Shown: positions 43,151 through 55,985, numbered from the stretch's first letter. The stretch is DNA of 64,000 nt from Cheiracanthium punctorium (GCA_038373885.1 JAWZYV010013284.1:5001-69000), one strand, 5' to 3'. Made by a program: numbers and translations. Notes: generated from the sequence alone by a model not told the origin.

Positions 43151-46100
43151 TAACCAGTCTCATTATATATCCCAGTCTCGAATAAAATCCAGTTTCAAAT
43201 CTAAGCCTCGCCAAAGTGCCAACATACGCCATTTTGCAAGAGTTTTTTCAGGAAATCATTCGAAGCATTGACTTAGCAGCAATCAATATGGGAAATGGTT
43301 CGGCCGCCAAAAAGTAAAGCAAGCATTTATTTGAAAAATGGAATCCCTTAATACAGCCGAATTTTTTTAAATTATCAACTATAACGTGTTTTATTCATCG
43401 TTACTCCGATGTACTAAATGAGAAGATTTCAATTTTCTGAAATTTGGCAGAGTTCCCCCAACTTAAATCAATGTACTCAATCGGCAAGAATTCTGAAGAT
43501 AGATCGCTTGAAATCCCTTAATAACTGCATTATTTCTTCACGGATCATTAAAATTTAACGCTGTATTCTAATAAAACCTTTGCACTTGTTTTCAAAAATC
43601 TATTTCCTTAAGCTTTCAATAAATTGCACCAAGCCGAAAACTGTGCAAACCGCTAGAACTCACTTTCTCAAAATTGGCATTTGAGCCTTTTTTTTTTTTC
43701 CGCCAAACTAAAAAAAATTACGTATTAGCCTCGGAAATCTTCAATTCTTATTGTTTTGCATATAAAACATTTCATTCCTACTCCGATTTCCCATGTACAC
43801 GATATTATAATAAAAAATTAATAATCTTACAAATATAAACTAACAAAAAAAATCATTATTATTCTTTTATTTTTACTTTGAGAATTTAAAACATCTTATT
43901 CGGCAAAATCGCCACACATGGCAACCACGATCCTTATTTCACACTTTTTTCACTACAGGGGTTACAATTACAGAAAGCTTTTTGCGTGGAGAACATAAAA
44001 AATCTCTTAAATTCCGGGAACGGGTGGACTTCCAAAGTTTTAAAGTGGACTATGATTTATTCTATATTATTTTACATATCTGTGCAAAATTTCAGGCTGA
44101 TATGTCCATTTTTGTGGATTTGTATACAACTCAAATCCACAAACAAACAAACAAACAAACAGAATTTCATTTATTTATAAGATAATATTCCTCTTTATAA
44201 ATTAATTATTTCAGGGGCATAGCCAGAGGGGAGCTGCAAAATTTGTCACAGCAAATATGTTTCATATGCTAACAGAAATTTTCCTATTGTTCCAGAAAAC
44301 TGGTGTGGCCTAGAAGTCTTTCCGTCAATCTTATTGGAAAAGGTGGCAAAGAGGTAGTCTATTAGTATGCAATAAGCATACAAACCAGTGCAATTTATGG
44401 CCAACAAAGATTTCAAGCCGTCTAACTACACCATTTTTCTTCCCAATGTTGACTTACGGTGCATCTCACCCAATGCCACCAAGATCCGAAAGTGTAATCT
44501 CTTTCTGTGTAACAAAGTTCATGATGCTGCCAAGTAATATTAGTACTAGAGCCTGAATGCGGAGTCACATGTCCTATGTGAACAAACAGAACCAGGTTAT
44601 GACAACATAACAATATGCTCTTCCACAGATACAGTCGAACAGAAAGAGCTTCCCTTCTTACATAATAGTTGTGTCCTTTCTTCCACTGAACTCGCATAAA
44701 GAATACAAAGATTGTTACTTGTATAAATTGTGATCGTATTTTTCTTTATAATTTTTAATAAGGGGAATTACTTTTTGGTGACTTATCACAGGCAAGGAGG
44801 CTTTCTTCCAACATCCAAAGAAATAATTTAGATGATCTCTTTTACTAAAGGATACTTTTTGTTCCCCTGCTTCCACAGTATATTATTTTATTTTTTGTGA
44901 TTAAGAAATGCTTCAAATAGGAATACATTGGTGGTTGGTAAAACAGTCACTTTCAGTTGTACTGGAATTCCGAAAACACTACAAAACGTTTTTCTAGTTG
45001 TGGTCATATTTAAATTCAAAACTATTATTTTGTCAAATATAAATCAAAATTAGTAAAACGTATTGCTTCAAGCTTACAAAGTAGAAACAAGTGGTTGAAA
45101 AAAAGGCAATCTCAAAAACGAATCATTCCACACAATAAAAGTGACGTGCCTTATAAGGTTATGATATAACAGATTAGAACACACGTTGCCATCTAGTAGA
45201 TTTTGGAGTATAATTTGCTTTTTTTTTACAAAAGCAAATACAAAACAAGCAAGTACAAAAAGCCATTTCTGGATCCGATATCTGGCAGTAATGTTTCAAT
45301 AAAACAATTTATTAATGAAAAAGTAATTCTATAATATTATATTTTACAAATTAATGAATTTAGTAAAATATTAAATTATAAAAAAATATTTTTCATAAAA
45401 ATCATTAAAAACTTTTAAAAAAGCCAATATAAACATTCACTTGAGGTGTGGAACCTCAAGATGTCAACATTTTAAGCTGAAATTTGGAGACAATTGGTTT
45501 CAGCTAGTTTGGCACAATATAATGACTCTAGCAATGTGAATTTCGAAAAAAAGTTATCGATCCACCTTACTGTATAACCAAAGTAGAACTAAACTGTTCA
45601 CAGGCTGAAAGAAAAGTTATTTCTTGAGAGATTGCAAATCCTAAAACAAATCAAAATCAATATATTGCTTAAATTTAAATCCTTTTAGTAATTTCAATTT
45701 TTCTGTAAATAAATTGCATATTTTTATTTTTTTGAGTAGTATTTGTTTTTAAAAATTACTTTAAGGCATTATATTTATGTGTTATAGCTATATTTTAATA
45801 TGTTTACTAGGGAAGTTTGATGATATAAGTGAATGATCTATGCAATGCAAAATTCTATATAATACAAACCTTGTGTTTGAATTTTAATTGGTCTTTATTT
45901 AGTATTTAATTACAAAATTGAAAAGCAATGTTTTTATTTACAATTAAAGTGAAATTTTAAAAATTTTAATATTCAGCTGGCGAATATTCAGTATTTAGCC
46001 TAAACTATGTGCCAAATATAAGCATTTGGCCAAATCACTTATCGTACATCTCTAGTTTTAGTTACTACTACAGTATTGTGTATGATTATCACTCCATACA

Positions 46101-46926
46101 TTGAGTACTTTGATTAATCTTTTTTTTTTTTTTTTGTCTGTGTGTGCATGTGTTGGAATGTCGAAATCAAGAGTAAAAGTGAAATTATCTTAAAATTTGG
46201 AAAACTAATGTTTGAAATGAATTTTTTTTTATGAATTCCCCCCCCCCCCCCCCCAATTTTCCCACCTTATGGTGCCATATAAATTTTTGAACTGTGAAAG
46301 AATAATTGTTTAGCTTCTAAAATATACAAGCAAACAGACCTATTTTTGTTTAACTTGTAGTTAAAAAAGAAAGATTTTTGATTAAAGAAATTTAATGCAT
46401 AACCTGAAAAAAAATCTTTTTCATACCTGCATAAAACTACAAAAGAAAACATAATTTCATTATACATATTTAAGCAATTTACTTTTTATTTATGAACCTC
46501 TAAAAATAATTTAACTCAAAAAAAATGATCAATGTAAATTAATATTAAATTATTAAAATAGAATAAAGAAATTAATTTTTTCAAAAAATAGGTTTAATGC
46601 ATCTATCATACGTATCTTATCAAAATAGATATCTTAAATTAAAAAAAGTATACATTTCTTAATGAAAATAATCTGCAATTATAGATACATTAACAAATGT
46701 GTCATGGTTAAAATTTATTTGCTTCTGCCAGTAGTACACATATGAAAATAATTTAACTTTTAACATTTTAAGTTAGATTTCTTATGTACATATATGTAAA
46801 AATATTTAGTTTCTGTAAATTATAAGTTGATTATTAAAAATTATGTTAATGTGCAAAACATGTTTACAATTTATTGTCCTGATGTCATTGTATTAAAAAA
46901 TAAAAATATATACTTAAACTAAATAC
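43151..46926. other. Mostly gene-free, with retroelement and hAT pieces
   Basis: A retroelement 3' end lies at about 43960-44190 (TCTGTGCAAAATTTCAGGC; repeated ACAAACAAACAAACAAAC). CAGGGGCATAGCCAGAGG at 44213 is a lone hAT-type left end. A C-run of about 20 lies at 46232-46253. No gene recognised. A 91-codon frame on the minus strand near 44422-44697 has no domain. Confidence 0.4.
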
Positions 46927-47140
46927 ATGTTTAGTGCCGGATATCAGTATCCGGCAACCAAAGAAGCTTTGGATATCCGATATCTCGCAAAATCAATATT
47001 CCTTACATCCTCCATTAATTACTATGAGAATTTCACAAAAAAGCAGACTTTTCAGAGACAAAATGAATTCCTCTTAATTCACAAAAAGCTGAAAAATCTC
47101 ATCTCTGATTTGTACAAACAATATTATATTTATACATTGT

Positions 47141-48354
47141 CATGTCTGCCAACATTCTTGGGGGAAAAATCCAGTAATTAGAATGTTGTAGCGACATTTT
47201 TGATCCCTAGTAATTTGTTGGGGGAGGGGGGGGGGAATTAATTTTTTCTTAGTACAATTTTTAAAAGGTATAAGAAAAGTTAAAATTAACTGAGGTAAAT
47301 GATTTAATAATAATTATACATTTTCAACAAACATCAATAAAAAAAATCATTTAAGGATTACTATGGATAGATTCTTGCTTTCAAGAAGATTATAATTTTA
47401 TCATTAAATAAATTACAACAAAAATTTCTCATGCAGACATTTAAGGAAAAAAAAAGTACGCTTAATTATCATAAATCTAAAAATAATACATAAATATAAA
47501 ATAAAGGTCAATTTTTAATTCTATGGTATGGGAGATTCAAGTGGAGTGAGCAAGAAAGATGGGAAAAGATTGAAACTATGAGATTGAGTACGATTTTCTA
47601 GAGTAATTTGTCTTGCCTCAAAATTCTGGAAATTTATGAACCATAAACAGCCCTGTTTGTGATTGCTAACTCAGGGTGTCTACCAAATTTCTGAAAGTCA
47701 ATTTCCTGACTTTTGGGAGGTCCTGGGAAAAGAATTACTGACCAATGGAATTTACTTTGGGAAATTGCACAAGGCCCCCTCCCATGTCTTTATATTTGCA
47801 TATTTTGTACGTCTGGAAATCAATTTTAACTGAAGTATACAGGATTAAGCTTTCATCAATTGAGAAACAGAAGTAGTCGCACTTTCTGATTGAATTAACT
47901 AACTGTTCTTGGAAATATGGTTCTAAGCCATAAGTTACCAAGTAAGCTAATGTGTCTTCCCGTCCTCCCGTCACGATTGATGAGCCCATATTTTTTCCAC
48001 CTCATACTAACACATCCCTTGATGTTTTCGCGGTCCAAAAAATGCATTGCAGTTGCTTACGGTTTCGAGTCTGACAATTAGAGAGAAAGGGTAAAAAAAT
48101 TGATTCTTTTGGTGAATTTTCCGGACCCATTTTCCAATTTCCCGGCTTTTTCCAGACTTTCCGGAGCGGTAGACACCCTGTAATTTCTTACTGCATTCCT
48201 GATAAAGGAGAAATTTTCACAAAATTTAATAAACAAGAGATTTTTCAAAATTTGGGAAAAAAAGAGGGATATTTCCAATGGCAGCCGGGAAATAGGAGAA
48301 TGATAAAAAACCAGGAGTTTTTCCCAGAAAATCCAGGAGTTGGCAGGTATGTGT
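47141..48354. mobile_element. Candidate TIR element with CATACCTGCCAACT end
   Basis: The right end reads AGGAGTTGGCAGGTATG; the left end candidate reads CATGTCTGCCAACATTC. These resemble the CATAGCTGCCAACT ends at 14403 and 35791. The CCCGG/CCAGGAG text next to the right end also fits. No target duplication was found, so the borders are tentative. It carries the 47672-48180 element. Confidence 0.35.
47672..48180. mobile_element. CAGGGTGTCTACC family element, copy 2
   Basis: Same 13-bp inverted termini as 1346-1898 and the same interior for most of its length, slightly shorter. Flanking TAACT and TAATT are compatible with a 5-bp duplication with one change. No coding capacity. Confidence 0.75.
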
Positions 48355-48699
48355 TATTCTCAAATTTTGTTGTTTAAAAAGTTGAAAATAATGTATAGTA
48401 ACAGACATGACATCAATGCCCAGACAGCTATACTAAATTATCAAAAATCTTATATTTAAAAACATTTTCATAATGTAATTGAAAGTCTATTTCACAATGT
48501 TAAAGCTTGTCAGGGAAGAAAGTTGAGTTTGGGGTCAGTAACACGCTTCATGTTTTATGATTCTAACATTATTTCTTTAATCTTCTCTACTCATTTTTTT
48601 TTTTTAACTTTTATTAAATAGTATGTCTTTTAATCTATTGTTCCATTACTAGAAACTGTCTGATAAAACGAAAAATCAATTCCGTCAAAATAAAAATCA

Positions 48700-48970
48700 G
48701 GCCATCGATTTTGGTGCACTGGTATTTCCAAGTCTGTTAGCAATAATAGTCATCAAAGGCAGTGGGTTCCCGTTGTACATCATCTCCAAGAGGTTAGAGT
48801 ACATATGGGCAACCTTTAGAGAGTTGCAGGCAAAACTTAGCTATGTCAGATGATAGCGAAGTCAAGATACGTAGAATCCATAAGGGATTTTGAAAGGTTT
48901 ATATAAGCTTTACGAGGGTTTAGATATGTTTCGTGGGCCACATCCGGCCCGTGGGGTAGAATTTAAGAAA
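48700..48970. mobile_element. hAT fragment
   Basis: GTGGGCCACATCCGGCCCG near 48936 followed by TGGGGTAGAATTT is a phrase typical of hAT/Charlie-type element ends, and CAGTGGGTTCCCG near 48761 could be the other end. Borders uncertain. Confidence 0.4.
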
Positions 48971-49207
48971 AAAATGAGAGAACTATGTGATATCAAAGTA
49001 GTCTTCAAGTGTATTGCCAGCTGTTTAAAATAGTTACCTATAGTGACAACTGCTAAAATTAGTGAGAAAAGTGACTAGGGTCGAGTCCTGTAAACATCAA
49101 AATTTGGAAATGATCCAGAAACCAAAAATTGCGATTGTCTTCCCTTTATCAATTGAAATGGTGAGTGAAGCTGAAGGTTGATGTAAAATAACATGTGGAT
49201 CTGGATG

Positions 49208-50079
49208 CATAGGCGCACCCACGGAGGGAGCTATGGGGCTCAAGCCCCCCTTAAATGTTGAAAGTTAGAAGTAGAAAGCTTTGAAAAATGAAAATTGTTG
49301 TTAATGTGAATTATTATTTTTCTTCTTTCTCTCTCTCTTTTTTTAATCATCTTCAAATTATTTCTAAAGTATTTTTTTACCAAATAGACAGTTTTTAAAT
49401 AAATACTTACAATTAGTGAACGAAACACTGTTGAACTCTGTTACAGCATTTACTAAAAGGTCAGATAACTATTAATGACTAACGAGTTGTGTTGCTTGTG
49501 TTCTATTGGACTGCCAAGTGGTACAGAATATTTTCATGTTACAGTATGGAACTTGTTATCCGGAATGGTTGGGACCGGGTATATTCTGGGTAACTGGTTG
49601 GGGATTAACAAGACATCTACTGATTTGATTGGTAGCATAAATGTTACTCTATTTTTGATTAAAATTGAACATCAATTGTTAATGTACTAGCAAAATAATG
49701 TTAAAAAAATCTAATAAAGATAAATAATAATCATTTAGAGAGGAAGTAGTAAATATATGATAATTTCTTGAAAACTTACACACTAAAAAAATAAATAAAA
49801 TACCTTACCAGATTGTTTACTTTATAATATCTAGCTGTAGTACTCAAAATAAAAAAACAAAAGCATAAGAAATATAAATAAAAACTTTTTTGCTTTTCTT
49901 TCGAAAAAAAAAAAAGGAATTTAATCGATTCAAAAATGATTCTGGATAACTGGTTTTCCGGATAAGAGGTTCCATACTGTATAATAGATTTTAACTAATC
50001 GAGGTGAGGTCACTGCAGCACAGTTCATCAAAATTTGTAGCCCAGCCCCCGCTAAACTGAAATCCTGGGTGCGCCACTG
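49208..50079. mobile_element. hAT-like element with TSD TCTGGATG, copy 2
   Basis: Starts CATAGGCGCACCCA and ends TGGGTGCGCCACTG. TCTGGATG flanks both ends exactly (49200-49207 and 50080-50087). It matches 2145-2588 along its length, apart from the 438-bp insertion it contains. Non-coding. Confidence 0.9.
49542..49979. mobile_element. Tigger/pogo MITE nested in hAT-like element
   Basis: Starts CAGTATGGAACTTGTTATCC (GGA follows) and ends TCCGGATAAGAGGTTCCATACTG in part: GATAAGAGGTTCCATACTG. TA lies on each side (49540-49541 and 49980-49981). ATCCGGA in the terminal repeat is the Tigger/pogo hallmark. The paralogue at 2145-2588 shows the uninterrupted sequence. Confidence 0.85.
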
Positions 50080-50087
50080 TCTGGATG

Positions 50088-50922
50088 TGACAATCGAGAG
50101 TCAGGTACTGTATGACAAAAAAGAAAAGTTGTAGTCCAATGCAAATATTAATTTTTAAAACTATCCAATGTAATCTTATAAAAAAAAATAATAACTGTCT
50201 TTAACTTAAAAATTTTTACTATTGTCCTAGAAACATGAGAGAATCTGTGAGGAAAACTCAACTAATGTATTTAGAATTAATAAAAAGACTTATTATACTT
50301 CACAAAATTTTATTATTTTTTTTATAATATGCCTATAAATGAAGGGGAAAAATGATTAACAGGCTATTTTTAAATGGAACAAAATTTACAACTGTTACAA
50401 TATTCAACATTGATTTAAAAAAGAAAAAGCTATGTCAGTCAAATCATGTTTATTTTATGCAATTTTAAAAGGCTACAGATGAATACTACATCACAAAGAC
50501 GAACACATATATCTGAATTTAAGTCATGTACTCATAAGAGAACAATGTTATGGAATGAATGACTATGTTAACAAAAAATGATTAATGAAAATAAAATTTA
50601 AAATTTACTTTTGTACATCAAAAGTTTCTTTTTTTTTAAACATGTCTAGTGAAGGCTTCTGATGCTGCATTTGGGTAACATTTAATGCAGTTCAAAAAAT
50701 TATCAATAAAATGAGGTTATCTGGAACAAAGAGTACATTTAAAAAAATCCCATTCTTGCAACAATACATTCAAACATCAACTTCTGTAAATTCCACTCCA
50801 TGAATAAACCTTGACATAATTAAAGTTGCATAGATTTGAAAAGTTTTGCTAATCATACCATAACATGTTCAGACGATCTGCAAGTAATACCCATGCTTTT
50901 TCTTTTTTTTTCAAAAAAAATT
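50088..50922 (-). other. Probable 3' UTR and flank of the zinc-finger gene
   Basis: No ORF or repeat recognised. On the minus strand AATAAA-type signals occur (TTTATT on the plus strand near 50449), so cleavage and polyadenylation could lie about 470 bp after the stop codon. Confidence 0.4.
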
Positions 50923-52845
50923 TTAACGCCTCTTACGACCTCTTCCACGTCCCCTACCACGTCGTGTTGCTGGGCTAGTTATTTCTTCTTTGGTTTCTTC
51001 TTGTTCTTCATCAGCAGGTTCCTCCTTTGCCTCGGAATCTTTACTCTTATCTTCGGCAGCAGAATCTTTAGCTTCTTCAGAATCATCCATTTCTTCTTTA
51101 GACTCTTCTTTTGACCCATTTTCCATAGTATCATCATTTGCATTTTCTTCCTTAGCTTTAGCTTCAGAATCATCAGCTTTTGCAGTCTCATCAGATGCAT
51201 CTTTCATTTCAACATCATCATCCTTTGGGGCAGTAGCTTTTTTAGCAGCCAGTTCTTTCTTTGCTGCTTCTCTTGCAGCTCGTTCAATTGCAGCAATTTC
51301 AGCAGCTAATTCTTCAGCCTCTTGAGCTTCTTTATCTTGTTTATCTTGTTCTTCAGCTAATTTCTGTCTTTCCTCCTCTTGTTCAATAGCTTCTTCCATC
51401 GCTTTTTTAAAAGCTTCAGTATGCATTATAGAACGACAATGCTTAGACTTTGCTACAGTTACGTCTTTGAAGAACTTATGACAAAGCTTACAATAATAAC
51501 CCTGGACAGACACAACAAATGATTGACCAACACATTTAGGTTCTTTAGGTTTTGATTTCTTAGCTTCCTTTTTATCATCTTTTTTATCATCTTTTTCTTC
51601 CTTTTTGTCATCTTTAGCTTCATCTGTTTTAGAATCTTCACTTTTTTCTTTATCTTCAGTTGCTACTTCCTCATCATCGTCTTTAGCCTCTGTCTTCACT
51701 TCAGCATTTTCTTCTACTTTATCTTCTTCCATTTTATCCTCTTCTATTTTTGCTGGTTGAATTGCTGCTTCATCTTCATCAGATCCAGAAGCTAAATTCT
51801 TAAGGTAATGGAATTCAGCTGATCTTTGCTTGTGTTCTTCACTTTTACAATGATCTCTGTATTCTTCAGAACTGCTGAAACCCACTCTGCATGGACGACA
51901 TTTTGGATATTTCTTATCCCGCTTCTTCCTGTGTTCTTTTGTACGGCGATGTGCAAGGAAATTTCCAGTAAAAGCACATTCACATACTGTGCACCAATTG
52001 CCTGGCTTCCGATTACTTTTCTTTTTTTCTGATTCAGGAGTTTCTTTATCTTTCTTTTCCTCCTCTCCTCCTTCCTTCTTTTTTTCCCTTCTAATGGCAA
52101 GGAGTTCTTCAATTTTAGAGGTATGAGTGCTGCTGCTCTGATGCTTTGTCAATGTTTCCTTTGTTGAACATTTAACTTTGCAAACATAACAAACAAATGG
52201 CTTCTTAGGCTTTGAATCATCAGCTTTGGATTCTTTTTCACCGTCTTGAGTTTCAGAAGACTCTTGTTCACCATTCTCTTTCGCCTTTTCTTCTTTTCCT
52301 TCACCATCTTCTTCTGATGAAGGCCAAACTGTAAACATGTCATAATCAATATCAGACAAATCATCAGTGGGTTCTTCTGGGTTGTAGGTATCATCATCTT
52401 CCTCTTCACTATGATCATGGCGGCTCTTGGATCCACCCCTAGAATCTCTGCGTCTACGAGGCTTTGCCATTCTTCGATCACTTTCAAGGTTAGCTCGCTT
52501 TGACCGAGGTCCACTACCTGGACTTCTCTGAGGCAATCTCTTTCTTTGCATTTGACCACGACCCATTTGTCTACCACTCATTCTATCATTCATGTAGTGT
52601 CTGGATGGAGAAGGCCCACCATAGCCCATGTTCCTCATTGAGCCCATTCCACTTCCACCATACATGCTTCCACCACCACCACCTCCATAGCCACCTTGGC
52701 TACGACTATATCCGGCATTCATCATTTGATGAGAAACATTATACTGATCATTATATCCACCATAATTTTGATTGTAGCCACCAACACCAAATGGGGGACC
52801 TCCTTGTTGCCATGGGCTACCACTATACTGATTTCGGTATGACAT
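50923..52845 (-). CDS. Pep: C2H2 zinc-finger nuclear protein, 'zinc finger on ecdysone puffs'-like
   Basis: A 640-residue protein. Residues 1-100 are rich in Gly, Tyr, Gln and Met. Residues 100-145 are Arg-rich (a likely nuclear signal), then an acidic stretch follows (147-190). Four C2H2 fingers come next: C219/C222/H235/H241, C285/C288/H299/H305, C316/C319/H332/H338 and C452/C455/H469/H475. The last 160 residues are Lys/Glu/Asp-rich, partly coiled coil (about 475-540), ending in RGRGRGRGRKRR. The layout matches Drosophila Pep, a nuclear protein bound to active puffs and nascent RNA. The start is the ATG at 52843-52845, because a splice acceptor (CCCTTTATTCAG) sits only 20 bp upstream. An ATG 28 codons earlier would lie in the intron. 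The coding part has no intron. The gene name is by resemblance and less sure than the fold. Confidence 0.75.
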   Translation of the reverse strand: MSYRNQYSGSPWQQGGPPFGVGGYNQNYGGYNDQYNVSHQMMNAGYSRSQGGYGGGGGGSMYGGSGMGSMRNMGYGGPSPSRHYMNDRMSGRQMGRGQMQRKRLPQRSPGSGPRSKRANLESDRRMAKPRRRRDSRGGSKSRHDHSEEEDDDTYNPEEPTDDLSDIDYDMFTVWPSSEEDGEGKEEKAKENGEQESSETQDGEKESKADDSKPKKPFVCYVCKVKCSTKETLTKHQSSSTHTSKIEELLAIRREKKKEGGEEEKKDKETPESEKKKSNRKPGNWCTVCECAFTGNFLAHRRTKEHRKKRDKKYPKCRPCRVGFSSSEEYRDHCKSEEHKQRSAEFHYLKNLASGSDEDEAAIQPAKIEEDKMEEDKVEENAEVKTEAKDDDEEVATEDKEKSEDSKTDEAKDDKKEEKDDKKDDKKEAKKSKPKEPKCVGQSFVVSVQGYYCKLCHKFFKDVTVAKSKHCRSIMHTEAFKKAMEEAIEQEEERQKLAEEQDKQDKEAQEAEELAAEIAAIERAAREAAKKELAAKKATAPKDDDVEMKDASDETAKADDSEAKAKEENANDDTMENGSKEESKEEMDDSEEAKDSAAEDKSKDSEAKEEPADEEQEETKEEITSPATRRGRGRGRGRKRR

Positions 52846-52865
52846 CTTGAGACTACAGCAATATC
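52846..52865 (-). other. 5' UTR end of zinc-finger gene, after splice acceptor
   Basis: Minus strand reads TTTACCCCCTTTATTCAG then GATATTGCTGTAGTCTCAAG and ATG. The pyrimidine-rich tract plus CAG is a good 3' splice site, so at least one non-coding exon lies further right, beyond 52866. I could not place that upstream exon. Confidence 0.65.
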
Positions 52866-53088
52866 CTGAATAAAGGGGGTAAAAAAGGAAAAATAAATTA
52901 GAACTAAAAACAATTGTTACAGCAAGCATTATAATATGTGATTACTTAAGAACCAGACCTAAAATAAATAGCAAAACAAGATTCTTTTAAAAAGAAGCTA
53001 TTATATAGTGGTTATAAAATATCATGAGTTGTTTAGAGCCCTCTAGTAAAAAGTATTGGACAACATAGAACCAAATTTGATGCACATA

Positions 53089-54004
53089 CAGGGTGTCCAC
53101 CAATGTCAGGAGGCAAAAATAGTATCAGTAGCCTCACCGACATAAAAAGTTGCCATTTTCTTAATTTTAGTTGCTAAATATTAGCCTTTTTCAGGGTGCC
53201 CACCACAGCTTAGTCACAGAAATAGTTGCCTTAGTAGCCTTTGGGGTACAAAATAGCCTGACAGCAGCCTTCCGGTTATGAAATAGTACTCCTTCTGGTA
53301 AAAATAGTATCCTTTTTAACAATCTAAGCAGACTGAAATCTTCTAAACAAAATTTTTAAAATGTTAAATACATTTTTTGTTTTCTGAAAGAAGTTTATAT
53401 AATATTTGTGAAGATTATATTCATTATATATTGTTCCACAGCAGATGATGCTTGTGTTTTAGTTTGTTTCCTAGATGCAGAAATTCATAGAACATAACAT
53501 AAATTAGACAGTTTTCAAATATTTTCAGTTAAACAAATGCAAAACACAGTAGACTCTCAAAACTACATACAACAAAATCAATAAGCATGCAGATTATCAA
53601 ATTTTAGATCATGGAATTGTTACATAAATTTTTGTTGAATTATGCGAATTAAAAAATAAATACTCAAAATAAAAATGTATGCCTTTTTAAAAGTTTAATA
53701 AAAACACTGGGGAAAAAATACACAGTTTAAAAACAAACAGGTGTAATTTTGATGAATCGTACATTACCGATAATAAAAGTTAATATTGTTACTTTTAAGT
53801 TTTGCATTTTGTTGGGTGTAAACTGGTTAAATAAAATGCAAGGTAGAACTTTTAATATTCACATAGGATGGCATCAGGTCTGGGGTTTTCTTGTTAAATA
53901 TTGGCGATATCACTTGGTCGGGTAAGTTTTGGGGGCTTATTTTTTGAACCAATTTTGTTGATGTTTTGCAAAAAAATTGCCACGACTACCACCATCCGAC
54001 TTTC

Positions 54005-54035
<31 letters not shown>

Positions 54036-55271
54036 ATAAGAGACCTGCAATGTTTACTTACTTAGCGTTACACAAATGATGTAAGAAAAATGATAGAGAA
54101 TTTACAAGAGATGGATTTTGCAGAACTTTTGTGAAAACTCCCGAAAAAGAACAAATATACGAGTAGGTCATCCCAGTCTTGAATTGGCTTTTCTACGAAA
54201 TGCTAGCTATTAAGAGCACATCGCTTTGCCCAATTTTGATGCCAGAGGCACAGTGTTTTGCATGTTTTGCCAAGCTGTATTTTAAAACTTGTTTATGAAT
54301 TCGGTGCTGTTGTATTACGTGGTGGAGCAGTGAGGGGTTCTGCTCGAGTAGTCTGATATTTTAGCAACTGGAACAATTTTATTTACTGTAAAGAAATTGC
54401 AGTATTTGAGGAAGTTCTTCCGATTGACGACAAGTTTATCTATAGAATTACTAGCTGTAAATTCCAGTAAATTGTGCTTTGAAGATTGTTTCACAAGTTT
54501 CTAGGAACAATTATGTTTGTTTTTTGTCCTCACATCTCGACTGGCTACTGAAGCTTTCTACAAACCCAAGACTTTGTTTGCATTATGTTTTTGGTATTTT
54601 AAAGTTTTGTCAACTTTTTGATTATGAAAAATTTTTTAAGTGTAGTGAACTGCAATGGAACAACACAGGTGGTATGAATCCAGCTTATCTGTTCTTGGCA
54701 GTCATTTTTCAAAATCTATGGGTGGGCACTGTTGCGCTAAGCTGTGATTATCATGATCTTAGAAGCAAGGTTACATGCCCTAAACTGAAACATTCTAGGT
54801 GAAAAACAGAAATTGTACTGATACTCCTAGAAAAATAGTTGCCATTTTCCTTAAACTAGTTGCCTATTCTCGATTATAGTAGCAAATAGTCTCCTTTTAG
54901 TTGCCAGTGGGCACCCAACTTTTTGCATGATTTTGTAGTTCAGAAGTAAACATACATCATTTAGCTTCATTTAAAGAAAGAATAAAATGATAAACATTAA
55001 ACAAACAAGTGTTATATAACAGAGCTGTGTTGTTTTTTTAATAATACAATTAAAAAAAACGGATTGGAATTTTCAATGAATGACCATTGTAACTTGGAAA
55101 AGAAAGGGAGTTAAAAAAAAAAATCTGATTTTCAATTATTCATCTGGAGTAAGGTACACGTAGTCAAAAACTTGAAATTAGTATGAAAATGACATTTTGT
55201 ATTCAAAAAATGTTGCCTTATCTTCAAATTAGTGTCTAAAGTCACGTTTTTAGTCGCTGGTAGACACCCTG
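53089..55271. mobile_element. CAGGGTGTCCACC-ended element, 2.2 kb
   Basis: Starts CAGGGTGTCCACCAATGTC and ends GCTGGTAGACACCCTG. Flanks CACATA and CACTTA differ at one base and may be a worn 6-bp duplication. TTGCCATTTTCTTAATTTTAG-like phrases repeat next to both ends. A second pair of similar ends inside (53192, CAGGGTGCCCACCAC; 54916, AGTGGGCACCC) suggests an inner element or duplicated termini. It lies upstream of the zinc-finger gene, probably in its 5' intron. Confidence 0.6.
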
Positions 55272-55985
55272 CACTTACATGATGAACAATGGGATTTAAA
55301 CTTTTTTTTTTTAAACTAGAACCAAGTCACCATTAGCGGTAAGTGTTGGCACTGTTTATCTAATAAAATCCATTAATTTGCACAATCACATTTTTTGTTG
55401 CAATTATGAGTATAAAGGGAAAGGCTGGAAGAATTTTCATCATTCCGAGGCCAAATGGCTTGAAGCAGCTGCAACTTCTTCAGCTTTTGCAGACTACCAG
55501 TCACTATATAGAGTTCCTGTGGTTTCAAGCTATTGCATAATGTTTTGTAAGTTTGTTACATTCATCAATCCTTCTCATAACTTCTGTAAACAGTGAAATT
55601 CATTAAGGACAGCAAACGTATTTTTGTTCTGCTGGTAAGAGATTGACTAACAAAGCACATTCCTGTAAGTTAAGTCATTGAAATTGAAAGTTAGTTCGTT
55701 TCAGAATGATAAGAAGTCCTCCAGCCTTTTCTTTTACGAGTCATTCTAGCATAATGGTAAATTGCATGCACTTGACTAAGAAATGTCAACTAAACATATC
55801 CATCATAGCTTTTTAAATTCTCTTTACAAGAATTCTTTAAAACACTACACTAAGCACAAGTTTATTTTTTTTTTTAATTTCAATACATTGAAGTAATAAT
55901 AAAGATAGTACAGTGAAGATAGATACTCCTATAGAGTCAGCACTAAGTGTCCAATAGCTATTTCCTAAAGTGTTAGACACAGTTA
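55272..55985. other. Gene-free spacer
   Basis: No feature recognised. It would be intron or upstream DNA of the zinc-finger gene. Confidence 0.35.

Noticed and set aside
44422..44697. A 91-codon minus-strand gene
   Set aside because: No domain, no splice context, and no composition difference from its surroundings.
50990..52850. Open frames antisense or out of frame to the zinc-finger gene
   Set aside because: Biased Ser-, Lys- or His-rich shadows of a repetitive Lys/Glu/Gly-rich coding exon.
52846..52929. An N-terminal extension of the zinc-finger protein by 28 residues
   Set aside because: The stretch contains a strong pyrimidine tract and CAG acceptor, so most of it is intron.
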